From assembly GCA_036833805.1 (NCBI GenBank), contig DAITPA010000019.1, positions 1 through 30,289 of the forward strand: 30,289 bases of DNA. The letters run 5' to 3'. Position 1 is the stretch's first letter, and each line of letters begins with the position of its first letter. The notes under the pieces were generated by a model. It did not search any database. It was not told the origin of the DNA and saw nothing but the letters and a program-made list of their open reading frames with translations. The stretch is from PALSA-1196 sp036833805 (lineage in GTDB: Bacteria; Pseudomonadota; Gammaproteobacteria; Steroidobacterales; Steroidobacteraceae). The translations under genes were made by a program, and so were the position numbers. This document shows positions 22,465 to 30,209 of the stretch, piece after piece.

Positions 22465-23388
22465 TTAGGCGCTTTGCGGTTGCAGCTCGGGTTGGCGACA
22501 AAACTGGCCGAGCGTCCAGTCGGTGATCGCGGTGACCTCGGGCTTGTCTGCATCCTTGAGTCGACTGACGAGAAAATACGCGTCGTCGGTCTCGAGCTGC
22601 AGAGAAAATAGGCGCACCAGGGCGCCGGAGCGGAACCACGCATCGCAAAGGATTTCGGGCACGAGCGCGATGCCGATGCCGCGTTCGGCCGCGCGTACTA
22701 CTGAAAACATCGTGTCGAGCTCAATGATGTTGCGCGGCTCCGGAGTATCAAGTCCTAACTCGTTTGCCCAATTAGACCAGGCAAATGGCCGAGCCTTTTG
22801 CACGATGAGCGCGGTTTCGCGGAACGCCTCGCGCCCCAGGCGCGCAACCGAGGCCGCAAAGCCTCGTGCGCACACGGCGGCAAGCGTCACCGGGAAGAGG
22901 CGCACGGCTTTGACGCCCTGCGGCTTTGTGTTCGTGAGTACGATGGAGACATCCGCGCTCAAGGGATGCTCGGAAGGCCACGGGTCGACGGTGTCCACTT
23001 GGATGTCAATGCCCGGATGCAGCGCAAAGAAGCTCTCAAGCCGTGGCACGAAGAGCTCGCTTGCGAAGAACGGCGGTAACCGTACCCGCACGTTACGCCG
23101 GCGGTTGCGGCGCGAGAACTGTGCGAGGCTGCGGTCCATCGTGTCCAGAAGCGGTGCGATTTCATCAAGCAGTGTATGCCCGGCGGTCGTCAGCCCAAGC
23201 GCACGGGTCTTGCGCTCGAAGAGCCGCACGCCCAAGACCTCTTCGAGCTCCTTCATTTGATGACTCACGGCCGATGGAGTCAGGGAAAGTTCATCCGCAG
23301 CAGCTTTGAAGCTCCTGTGTCGCGCAGCAATGCAGAACGCGCGCAGGTTGCGCAGCGGCGGTGCTCGGGATAAACGCATCGGATCCAT
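22465..23388 (-). CDS. LysR-family transcriptional regulator, GcvA-like
   Basis: This protein of about 307 residues has an N-terminal winged helix-turn-helix: LRNLRAFCIAARHRSFKAAADELSLTPSAVSHQMKELEEVLGVRLFERK. A periplasmic-binding-like effector domain follows, with the GIGIALVPEIL segment typical of the GcvA/AmpR branch. ATG 23388 is used; a GTG at 23406 is in frame and neither has a strong Shine-Dalgarno. In pseudomonads a LysR gene neighbours the beta-alanine transaminase and mmsA pair. Here both lie just upstream on the same strand, so it is the likely regulator of that operon. Confidence 0.88.
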   Translation of the reverse strand: MDPMRLSRAPPLRNLRAFCIAARHRSFKAAADELSLTPSAVSHQMKELEEVLGVRLFERKTRALGLTTAGHTLLDEIAPLLDTMDRSLAQFSRRNRRRNVRVRLPPFFASELFVPRLESFFALHPGIDIQVDTVDPWPSEHPLSADVSIVLTNTKPQGVKAVRLFPVTLAAVCARGFAASVARLGREAFRETALIVQKARPFAWSNWANELGLDTPEPRNIIELDTMFSVVRAAERGIGIALVPEILCDAWFRSGALVRLFSLQLETDDAYFLVSRLKDADKPEVTAITDWTLGQFCRQPELQPQSA

Positions 23389-23427
23389 GGTGCGGTGAGG
23401 ATACACCGTATCATGCCAGGCTCGTGC

Positions 23428-23640
23428 CTATCCTATGCGCTCCAATGGTGCACGGCTTGCCCTGCGAGCGCGCATGAGGCCTTCCTGAGCGGTACTCGCA
23501 ATCAGCCGCCCGTCACGCGTAAAGATGCTGGCGCGCGTAAAGCCGCGCGCGCCCGATGCGCTCGGACTGTCGATCGAGTAGAGGAGCCAATCATCAACGC
23601 GCACCGCACGATGAAACCAGACCGCGTGATCGATACTGTT
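23428..23640 (-). pseudogene. tesB: 3' fragment of acyl-CoA thioesterase II
   Basis: About 70 codons match the C-terminal hot-dog of TesB: SIDHAVWFHRAVRVDDWLLY, then DSPSASGARGFTRASIFTRDGRLIAS and TAQEGLMR. Complete TesB proteins have about 290 residues in two hot-dog domains. Everything before the SIDHAVWFH block is missing, and the open frame upstream (to 23760) is unrelated Arg-rich sequence. It is therefore a truncated remnant between the LysR gene and mmsA, and cannot form a full double hot-dog. Confidence 0.85.
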
Positions 23641-23807
23641 CTCAACGTGTTCACAGACGAAAGAACCCTTTCTCGCAGCCTTGCGGGCGCGCGAGGTGGG
23701 ATGGCATAGCCTGCTGGCGCGCACGAATAGCTGACACGCCATATGCACGGCGCGGCGCAACTCTGTCAGAGTGCGTAACGGATCGCCATCGAGCGATGCC
23801 GCAGCAG

Positions 23808-25337
23808 CTACTGCTTTGCGGGCATGGCAAAGTCGGCCTTCACCGCTTGCGCTCCCGGCCAGCGCTGCGTAACGGTCTTCAGGCGCGTATAGAAGCGCAC
23901 GCCTTCGGCGCCGTGCATGCTGTGATCTCCGAACAGCGAATTACGCCAACCGCCAAAGCTGTGGAAGGCCATTGGCACGGGGATCGGAACATTGACGCCC
24001 ACCATGCCAACTTCAATCGCGCGTGCGAAATCGCGCGCGGCCTCGCCGCTGCGGGTGAATATGGCGGTGCCGTTTGCGTACTCGTGGGCGTTGATGAGTT
24101 GCACGGCTGCCGCGATATCGGGCACGCGCACGACACATAAAACAGGTCCAAAGATTTCCTCGCGGTAGATGCGCATTTGCGCGCGTACGGCGTCAAATAA
24201 TGTGGGCCCGAGGAAGTAGCCGGACTCATGACCGGCAACGGTAAGATCGCGCCCATCGAGGACGAGATGCGCGCCTTCCGCGACGCCGAGATCGATGTAG
24301 CCGCGCACCCGCTCAAGGTGCGCCTTGGTCACCAGCGGTCCCATCTCGATTCCGCTCGCGTCGGGCGGCCCAACTTTAAGCTGCCCGGCACGTTTGAGCA
24401 GCTGTTCTATCAAAGCGTCCGCCGTGGCACCACCCACGGCCACTGCGACGGAGATGGCCATGCAGCGCTCGCCCGCTGATCCGTAGGCCGCGCCCACGAG
24501 CGCCTCGGTTGCGGCTTGCAGATCCGCATCAGGCATGATCACCATGTGGTTTTTCGCGCCGCCCAAGGCCTGCACGCGCTTGCCATGCGCCATACCTTCC
24601 GCCTGGATGTGGCGTGCAACCGCAGTGGAGCCAACAAAGCTCACTGCCGCGACGAGTGGATGCGCAAGGAGCGCGTCGACCGCGACCTTGTCGCCTTGAA
24701 CGACGTTGAACACCCCGTCCGGAAGCCCCGCCTCCTGCAGCAGTTCCGCGAGCAGGAGCGAGACCGAAGGATCGCGCTCGGAAGGCTTCAGAATGAAAGC
24801 GTTCCCGCAGACCAACGCGATCGGGAACATCCACATCGGCACCATCGCCGGAAAATTGAACGGCGTGATGCCAACCACCACGCCGAGCGGCTGGCGCCAG
24901 CAATAGCTGTCAACACCCGCGCCGACGCTATCGCTGAACTCGCCCTTCAGAAGCTGCGGTGCACCGCACGCGAACTCCACGACGTCTAGGCCGCGTGCCA
25001 CCTCAGCCTGCGCATCGGGCAGAGTCTTGCCGTGCTCTTCACTCAGCGCGCGTGCGATGCGCTGCACATTCTGATTGAGGAGTTCCTGGAAACGAAACAT
25101 GACGCGCGCGCGGCGCGGTGGCGGCACATCCGCCCAGCCGCGAAATGCGCTCGATGCGCATTGCACCGCGGTGTCCACTTCGGCCGCGGTTGCGAGCGCC
25201 AGTTCGCGCACCTGTCGTCCATACGAAGGATTGAACACCGCGACTCGCGCTCCAAGCGGGTCGACCATTCTGCCGCCAATCCAATGGCTGACGAGCGCAG
25301 TTGATGCGGCAAGCGGCGATATTTGAGCAACACTCAC
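23808..25337 (-). CDS. mmsA: CoA-acylating methylmalonate/malonate-semialdehyde dehydrogenase
   Basis: This 509-residue aldehyde dehydrogenase is of the MmsA class. It has TPFNFPAMVPMWMFPIAL (158-175), the cofactor segment ILKPSERDP and FVGSTAVARHI. The active Cys292 is in GSAGERCMA. The usual general-base Glu of other aldehyde dehydrogenases is replaced (GGAKNHMVI), as expected for CoA-dependent MmsA. It converts malonate semialdehyde or methylmalonate semialdehyde to acetyl- or propionyl-CoA. GTG 25337 has GGAG about nine bases before it, and the gene follows the transaminase by 12 bases. Together they complete beta-alanine breakdown. Confidence 0.94.
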   Translation of the reverse strand: MSVAQISPLAASTALVSHWIGGRMVDPLGARVAVFNPSYGRQVRELALATAAEVDTAVQCASSAFRGWADVPPPRRARVMFRFQELLNQNVQRIARALSEEHGKTLPDAQAEVARGLDVVEFACGAPQLLKGEFSDSVGAGVDSYCWRQPLGVVVGITPFNFPAMVPMWMFPIALVCGNAFILKPSERDPSVSLLLAELLQEAGLPDGVFNVVQGDKVAVDALLAHPLVAAVSFVGSTAVARHIQAEGMAHGKRVQALGGAKNHMVIMPDADLQAATEALVGAAYGSAGERCMAISVAVAVGGATADALIEQLLKRAGQLKVGPPDASGIEMGPLVTKAHLERVRGYIDLGVAEGAHLVLDGRDLTVAGHESGYFLGPTLFDAVRAQMRIYREEIFGPVLCVVRVPDIAAAVQLINAHEYANGTAIFTRSGEAARDFARAIEVGMVGVNVPIPVPMAFHSFGGWRNSLFGDHSMHGAEGVRFYTRLKTVTQRWPGAQAVKADFAMPAKQ

Positions 25338-25349
25338 AGAAAGTTCTCC

Positions 25350-26699
25350 TCAGACAACCGGCACGGCGCGTAACGCCCGCCGCAGTCCTTCGACCATAGC
25401 CACGATGTCGTTCTCACTGCAGATGAATGGCGGCGCAACAGCGATGGCATCACCAGCGAAGCGCACGAGCAGGCCCTCATCAAGTGCCCTTTCGAACACG
25501 CGCATTGCCGCAACGCCCGGCTGGCCCGCGACCGGCGCGCACTCAAGCGCTGCGGCAAGGCCGATATTGCGGATGTCAGTTACATGCGGTTCGCCTTGGA
25601 GCGAATGCATTGCGTTCTCGAGGACTGGCGCGAGCCGTGCGGCGCGATCAAACAGCCGCTCGCTCGCGAGCGTGTCGAGTGCGGCGTGCCCCGCCGCTAT
25701 GGCGAGCGGATGACCGGAATAGGTGTAGCCGTGAGAAAATTCGATCGCGTGCGCGGGCCCCGTCATGAATGCCTGATAGATTTCCTCGCGAACCAGTACG
25801 CCTCCGAGCGGAACCACACCGTTACTGACAGCCTTCGCGAATGTGATCATGTCCGGCACGACGCCGAAGTAGTCCGCTGCAAAGGGCTTGCCCAGGCGGC
25901 CGAAGCCCGTAATGACCTCGTCGAAGATCAAGAGAATGCGGTGCCGTGAGCAGATCTCTCGCAGTCGCTGCAGGTAGCCCTTCGGCGGCACGATGACACC
26001 GCTCGAGCCTTGCATCGGCTCCACGACGACGGCGGCAATATTTGACGCGTCGTGAAGTGTCACGATCCGCTCGAGATCGTCAGCCAGATGCGCGCCCCAT
26101 TCGGGCTCCCCACGGCTGTATGCCATGTGCTTGGGGTTCCAGGTGTGCGGCAGATGATCGACGCCTGCGACCATGAGGGACCCGAACATTTTGCGGTTGG
26201 CTGCTATTCCGCCGATCGAGATGCCGCCCAAACCCACGCCGTGGTAAGCGCGCTCACGGCCGATGAAGCGTGTACGGGTGGCTTCGCCTTTCACGCGGTG
26301 GTAGCCGACCGCGATCTTCATAGCCGAATCGATGGCCTCCGAGCCGGAGTTCACAAAGAACACCTGGTCATTCGGTCGGCCGGCGAGCGCGGCGATCTTG
26401 GCGGCCAGAGTGAACGCTGCCGCGTGGCCGATCTGAAAGCCCGGGCTGTAGTCGAGGTTCTCGACTTGGCGCTGCACGGCGCTGACGATGGCCGGGTGTG
26501 CGTGACCGAGCGGTGAGCACCACAGCCCCGACAGGCAGTCAAATACGGTTCGGCCGTCCGCCAATGTGTAATGACAGCCGCGCGCGCCGGTAACCAGCAG
26601 CGGATGTTTCTTGAAATAGCGGTTGTGCGTAAACGGCATCCACAGTGCGCGCAGGTCAAGGTCGGAGCTGTCGGGATGCAACCGGCTTGCGTTTGTCAT
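25350..26699 (-). CDS. Beta-alanine:pyruvate (omega-amino acid) transaminase
   Basis: This 449-residue class III aminotransferase begins LRALWMPFTHNRYFKKHP, a hallmark of the beta-alanine:pyruvate group. It carries VNSGSEAIDSAMKIA (cofactor phosphate cup), RAYHGVGLGG, Asp260 in FDEVITGFGR and the Schiff-base lysine Lys289 in TFAKAVSNG. SHGYTYSGHPLA binds the substrate carboxylate side. It moves the amino group of beta-alanine to pyruvate and yields malonate semialdehyde, which the next gene (mmsA) uses. ATG 26699 is chosen; a GTG at 26708 is also in frame. First gene of the minus-strand operon. Confidence 0.93.
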   Translation of the reverse strand: MTNASRLHPDSSDLDLRALWMPFTHNRYFKKHPLLVTGARGCHYTLADGRTVFDCLSGLWCSPLGHAHPAIVSAVQRQVENLDYSPGFQIGHAAAFTLAAKIAALAGRPNDQVFFVNSGSEAIDSAMKIAVGYHRVKGEATRTRFIGRERAYHGVGLGGISIGGIAANRKMFGSLMVAGVDHLPHTWNPKHMAYSRGEPEWGAHLADDLERIVTLHDASNIAAVVVEPMQGSSGVIVPPKGYLQRLREICSRHRILLIFDEVITGFGRLGKPFAADYFGVVPDMITFAKAVSNGVVPLGGVLVREEIYQAFMTGPAHAIEFSHGYTYSGHPLAIAAGHAALDTLASERLFDRAARLAPVLENAMHSLQGEPHVTDIRNIGLAAALECAPVAGQPGVAAMRVFERALDEGLLVRFAGDAIAVAPPFICSENDIVAMVEGLRRALRAVPVV

Positions 26700-26932
26700 A
26701 TATGCCACTCAAACAGCCTGTTCAGCGCCCAAGCGCGCCGCAGCGGCGCAAAAGCGCCCCGGCAGTGGTCAGCAAAAGGGGCCATGCGTTGTGCATTGCA
26801 GCTGTGTGCTGTCCAACTCCGCGCTTACGAAAAGTATATGAAATCAATGGTTCGCGCGATCTTGTGCGCTCTCGGGGCGCCCCAACCCTGGGGGCTGCAT
26901 CGCTGCTCGCAAGAACCCGTCGGCAGGAGGAA

Positions 26933-26956
26933 CCGAAGCTGTCTTCGGGGGTTTTT
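26933..26956 (+). terminator. Hairpin with T run in the leader of the BON gene
   Basis: CCGAAG (26933-26938) and CTTCGG (26943-26948) close a four-base loop, followed by GGG and five T. A second hairpin (GCGCCCC/GGGGGC) lies about 50 bases upstream. With the BON start 34 bases downstream, this could be an attenuator or the end of a short RNA. Confidence 0.5.
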
Positions 26957-26989
26957 ACAGCGACGATTTCTTTCATATGAGGTGTGTGT

Positions 26990-27307
26990 ATGCGTGGCAG
27001 AAAAATATGGGTAGCAGCGAGCGCCGTGAGCTTGGCATTGGTGTCCGGTGCGGCCTTCGCCGACGATTCGACCATGAAAAGCGACCAGCCGGTTACGGAT
27101 TCTTATATTACAACCAAGGTCAAGGCTGAGCTAACAAAAGACAGCGTGACCAAGGCCAGGCACATTCACGTCACCACCAAGGACGGCATTGTGATGCTTA
27201 AGGGTAACGTGAATTCGGATGCCGAGAAGCAGAAGGCCGAACAGGATGCGAGCGGCGTTAAGGGCGTATCGCACGTCGAAAACAACCTGGAAGTCAAAGC
27301 GCACTAG
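26990..27307 (+). CDS. Exported BON-domain protein (OsmY-like)
   Basis: This 105-residue precursor has a signal peptide (MRGRKIWVAASAVSLALVSGAAFA) and one BON domain. The domain begins SYITTKVKAELTKD, continues HIHVTTKDGIVMLKGNVNSDAEKQKAEQDA and ends VSHVENNLEV. BON proteins such as OsmY sit in the periplasm, bind membranes or lipids and are often induced by osmotic or envelope stress. GAGG lies about eight bases before ATG 26990. The leader contains two hairpins, the second with a T run, so expression may be controlled by attenuation. Transcribed alone. Confidence 0.9.
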   Translation: MRGRKIWVAASAVSLALVSGAAFADDSTMKSDQPVTDSYITTKVKAELTKDSVTKARHIHVTTKDGIVMLKGNVNSDAEKQKAEQDASGVKGVSHVENNLEVKAH

Positions 27308-27515
27308 CCCCCAGATTGCGTCTTTACGGGGATTGAAGTTTCATGGCGTGTTCCGCAAACAGCGCGGCACACGCCTGATCTTCGCTTGCCGACGATCATC
27401 GTCAGCAGGCGCCGACACACCGGTGCGGCAATCGCCACATCGGCATACGTCCTCCACCGACTCGGCCTTAACATCACGTGTCTTATTGTGTGGCCGGCAG
27501 TACAGGAGAAGCTTC

Positions 27516-27740
27516 ATGACCAATGCCTCTGAACTTGGTACGGAACGTCCACAACCGTCTGATCCGCACACCCCGCCCGCGCCCGCGGACCCGCCAGAGC
27601 CCGAGCCAGTGCGCGATCCACCAATTTACCCGGAATACGACGATGCGCTCGAAGAGGTTCGTCAGGCTCGCGGGGCTGACGGGGTCGAAGCGACGGATGC
27701 CTCTCCCGACGCTGTTGTTTACCCTGGAGCTGTGCAATAG
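27516..27740 (+). CDS. Small Pro/Glu-rich acidic hypothetical protein
   Basis: This is a 74-residue protein with GGAG eight bases before ATG 27516, a good start. It is rich in Pro, Asp and Glu (PPAPADPPEPEPVRDPP), followed by IYPEYDDALEEVRQARG, and ends VVYPGAVQ. Low complexity suggests a disordered chain. There is no signal peptide, membrane helix or known domain. It lies about 200 bases after the BON gene on the same strand, with a short inverted repeat (GACGAT/ATCGTC near 27391-27403) between them. Function unknown. Confidence 0.55.
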   Translation: MTNASELGTERPQPSDPHTPPAPADPPEPEPVRDPPIYPEYDDALEEVRQARGADGVEATDASPDAVVYPGAVQ

Positions 27741-27964
27741 ATGAACTATTCGTGGACAGCTCGAACGGTGACCATGCCTGACTTGTGACAAAGATTTAGA
27801 TCGTAGGCACGGACCCGGGCATTCATTGAGCGAAAGACTACGGTAGCGCGCGAACATGCGTGGGGTAGTGTTTAACTATCATGCCGCCGCAATGATCGCG
27901 TGCGCCGCTCGCAGCACCTCCGGCACAATCTCCGCAACATCCGCAGCTTGGGTTCGACTCGGCC

Positions 27965-27982
27965 AATCTGCGATCACAGATT
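27965..27982. promoter_or_regulatory. 18-bp palindromic operator, copy 1 (before the SpuC-like gene)
   Basis: The site AATCTGCGATCACAGATT is a palindrome with one mismatch. It lies 37 bases before the transaminase start and immediately before a TTGACG -35 candidate (27984-27989). A near-identical site lies at 30143-30160, with the GntR gene between them, so this is the likely binding site of that regulator. Confidence 0.75.
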
Positions 27983-28019
27983 CTTGACGGCAGGAGCGCG
28001 CGCCGGTAGTTTGCCTACC

Positions 28020-29417
28020 ATGAAGAACCCGATGTCGAGCGCAGACCTTGCGGAACTCCGGCGCATGGATGTTGCGCATCATCTGCCGGCGCAGAGCGAT
28101 TACAAACTGCAAGAGGAGCTGGGCGGCAGCCGCATTATCGTGCGGGCGGACGGCTGCACGATCCATGATGCGGAAGGGCACTCCATGCTGGACGGCATGG
28201 CGGGCCTGTGGTGCGTGAACGTCGGCTACGGCCGCGAGGAGCTTGCGCGTGCAGCCTACGAGCAGATGCTCGAGCTGCCTTTCTACAATACGTTCTTCAA
28301 GACAGCGACGGCGCCGGCCATTCGCCTCGCAGCGCAGGTCGCGTCCCGCTTGGGCAACGACCTCACCCACATCTTCTTTGGTAGCTCCGGATCAGAAGCC
28401 AACGACACGGCTTTTCGGCTCGCGCGCCACTATTGGGCGTTGCGCGGCCAACCGCAGCGGCAGATTTTCATCAGCCGCTGGAACGCTTATCACGGCTCAA
28501 CCGTCGCCGGCGCAAGCTTGGGCGGCATGAAGGCCATGCACGCCCAAGGCGGGCTGCCGATTCCCGGCATTGCACACGTCATGCAGCCCTATTGGTTCGG
28601 CGAAGGATTTGGCGAGGACCCGGCCAAGTTCGCTGCGCGCGCAGCGCAAGCGATCGAGACGCGCATTCTCGAGGTCGGTGCGGAGAATGTCGCCGCCTTT
28701 ATCGGCGAGCCGGTGCAAGGCGCGGGCGGCGTCATTATTCCGCCACCGGGCTATTGGCCGCTGGTTGCCGCCATTTGCCGCAAATATGGGATTCTGCTCA
28801 TCATCGACGAGGTGATCTGCGGGTTTGGGCGCTTAGGTCGCTGGTTCGGCTTTCAGCACTACGGCATCAAACCGGACATCGTCTCGATGGCAAAGGGCCT
28901 ATCGTCGGGTTATCTGCCGATTTCCGCGACCGCAGTCGCTGCGCCCATCGTCGCGGAGCTGAAGCGCGCGGGCGGCGACTTCGTGCACGGCTACACCTAT
29001 TCGGGCCATCCGACGGCGGCGGCGGTTGCATTGAAGAATCTCGAGATCATCGCGCGCGAGCATTTAGTGGAGCGGGTCGCGGCCGACGTGGGGCCCTATC
29101 TTGCAAGCGCACTTGCGCGCTTGAATGGCCATGCGATCGTAGGCGAGACGCGCTCCCTCGGCTTGATCGGCGCGCTCGAGATCGTCGCGCGCCGCGGCAC
29201 CAACGAGAGATTCTGCGGCAAGGAGGGCACGGCCGGACCGATTGTGCGCGATGCTTGCATCAGAAATGGCCTCATGGTGCGCGCCATCCGCGATTCAATC
29301 GTGACGTGTCCGCCGCTCATCATCACGCACGCCGAGATCGATCGGCTGGTGGAGATTCTCGAACGCTCGCTGACCGAAGCGCACGCGCAGCTGCGTGCGC
29401 TTGCCGCCGCGGCCTGA
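28020..29417 (+). CDS. spuC: Putrescine:pyruvate transaminase (SpuC-like)
   Basis: This 465-residue class III aminotransferase follows Pseudomonas SpuC closely. It has HHLPAQSDYK, then LDGMAGLWCVNVGYGREEL, LPFYNTFFKTA and SGSEANDTAFRLARHYWALRGQPQ. RWNAYHGSTVAGASLGGMKAMH, Asp263 in IDEVICGFGRLG and the PLP lysine Lys292 in MAKGLSSGY complete the pattern. SpuC removes an amino group from putrescine to give 4-aminobutanal. A GntR gene overlaps its 3' end and a PuuB-like oxidase follows, supporting polyamine catabolism. ATG 28020 is chosen; ATG 28032 is possible. The operator-like palindrome upstream suggests control by the GntR protein. Confidence 0.9.
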   Translation: MKNPMSSADLAELRRMDVAHHLPAQSDYKLQEELGGSRIIVRADGCTIHDAEGHSMLDGMAGLWCVNVGYGREELARAAYEQMLELPFYNTFFKTATAPAIRLAAQVASRLGNDLTHIFFGSSGSEANDTAFRLARHYWALRGQPQRQIFISRWNAYHGSTVAGASLGGMKAMHAQGGLPIPGIAHVMQPYWFGEGFGEDPAKFAARAAQAIETRILEVGAENVAAFIGEPVQGAGGVIIPPPGYWPLVAAICRKYGILLIIDEVICGFGRLGRWFGFQHYGIKPDIVSMAKGLSSGYLPISATAVAAPIVAELKRAGGDFVHGYTYSGHPTAAAVALKNLEIIAREHLVERVAADVGPYLASALARLNGHAIVGETRSLGLIGALEIVARRGTNERFCGKEGTAGPIVRDACIRNGLMVRAIRDSIVTCPPLIITHAEIDRLVEILERSLTEAHAQLRALAAAA

Positions 29418-30117
29418 CAGCAGTTTGCCGGCTTCACGAGCGACTGTCGGGTCCTTGCTGCATGCCAACGTGCACCAGGAGTTGCGCCGGCGCTTCGTGA
29501 CTGGGCGGATCATGCCGGGCAGTACTTTGTCGACGCGCGGGCTTGCGCTGGAATTGGGCGTAAGCCAAACGCCGGTGCGTGAAGCGTTGAGCCGTCTTGC
29601 CGCCGATGGCGCGGTGCAGATCCGCTCCAAACGAAAGATCGTCGTGCCGCCGATGACGGCGGACCGGTTTCGTGATCTGCTGCGTTGCCGCGAACTACTT
29701 GAACCGGAAGCCGCGGTTGCCGCGCTGCCGCACATCGACCCGGCGCGCTTGAAGAAACTGAAATCGATCGATGACTCCATTGGCAAGGCGCTCAAGAGCG
29801 GTGACGTCAACGCCTACATGGAAGGCAATTACAGCTTCCACTTTCTCATCTACTCGGCGCAGCCGCGGCGCACGCTCCTGCAGCTCATCGAAACCCTATG
29901 GCTGCAATTCGGGCCGTTTATGCGGGTCGTGTACGGCCGCTTCGGCACCGCCAATCTCACCGACCAGCACGAAGTCATGCTACGCGCGATGCGCGCTCAC
30001 AATGCCACACACTTAAAGCGCGCACTTCTCGCTGACATCCGCGACGGCATGGGCTTGATCGGTGCGAGCGGCTTTGCGGCCGCGGCGCACAAGGCGCGTG
30101 ATCTTGGCGCGGGTTGA
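29395..30117 (+). CDS. GntR-family regulator, FadR/FCD type
   Basis: This protein of up to 240 residues has an N-terminal winged helix: VHQELRRRFVTGRIMPGSTLSTRGLALELGVSQTPVREALSRLAADGAVQI. An all-helical FCD domain follows, with CRELLEPEAAVAALPHID, YSFHFLIYSA and the metal/ligand His in TDQHEVMLRAM. FCD regulators bind small acids or amines and usually repress neighbouring catabolic genes. The start is uncertain: GTG 29395 overlaps the end of the transaminase by 23 bases, and TTG 29425 is an alternative. Two matching 18-bp palindromes flank the transaminase-regulator pair and are its likely operators. Confidence 0.87.
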   Translation: MRLPPRPDSSLPASRATVGSLLHANVHQELRRRFVTGRIMPGSTLSTRGLALELGVSQTPVREALSRLAADGAVQIRSKRKIVVPPMTADRFRDLLRCRELLEPEAAVAALPHIDPARLKKLKSIDDSIGKALKSGDVNAYMEGNYSFHFLIYSAQPRRTLLQLIETLWLQFGPFMRVVYGRFGTANLTDQHEVMLRAMRAHNATHLKRALLADIRDGMGLIGASGFAAAAHKARDLGAG

Positions 30118-30142
30118 GGCTTCGTGTATGCTCGTTTCACAG

Positions 30143-30160
30143 AATCTGTGATCACACATT
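30143..30160. promoter_or_regulatory. 18-bp palindromic operator, copy 2 (before the PuuB-like gene)
   Basis: AATCTGTGATCACACATT differs from copy 1 at two positions and is also palindromic with one mismatch. It lies 26 bases after the GntR stop and 49 bases before the puuB-like ATG. The shared consensus AATCTGTGATCACAGATT is a full 18-bp palindrome. Confidence 0.75.
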
Positions 30161-30209
30161 TAGCGGCTGATGGCCGCCGTCTTGACCGCGTCGTTGCGCG
30201 GGCCGCCCC

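Noticed and set aside
28433..29500. A 355-codon Arg-rich open frame overlapping the SpuC-like gene
   Set aside because: It is an out-of-frame shadow of the transaminase, with Arg/Ala/Gly composition and no motif.
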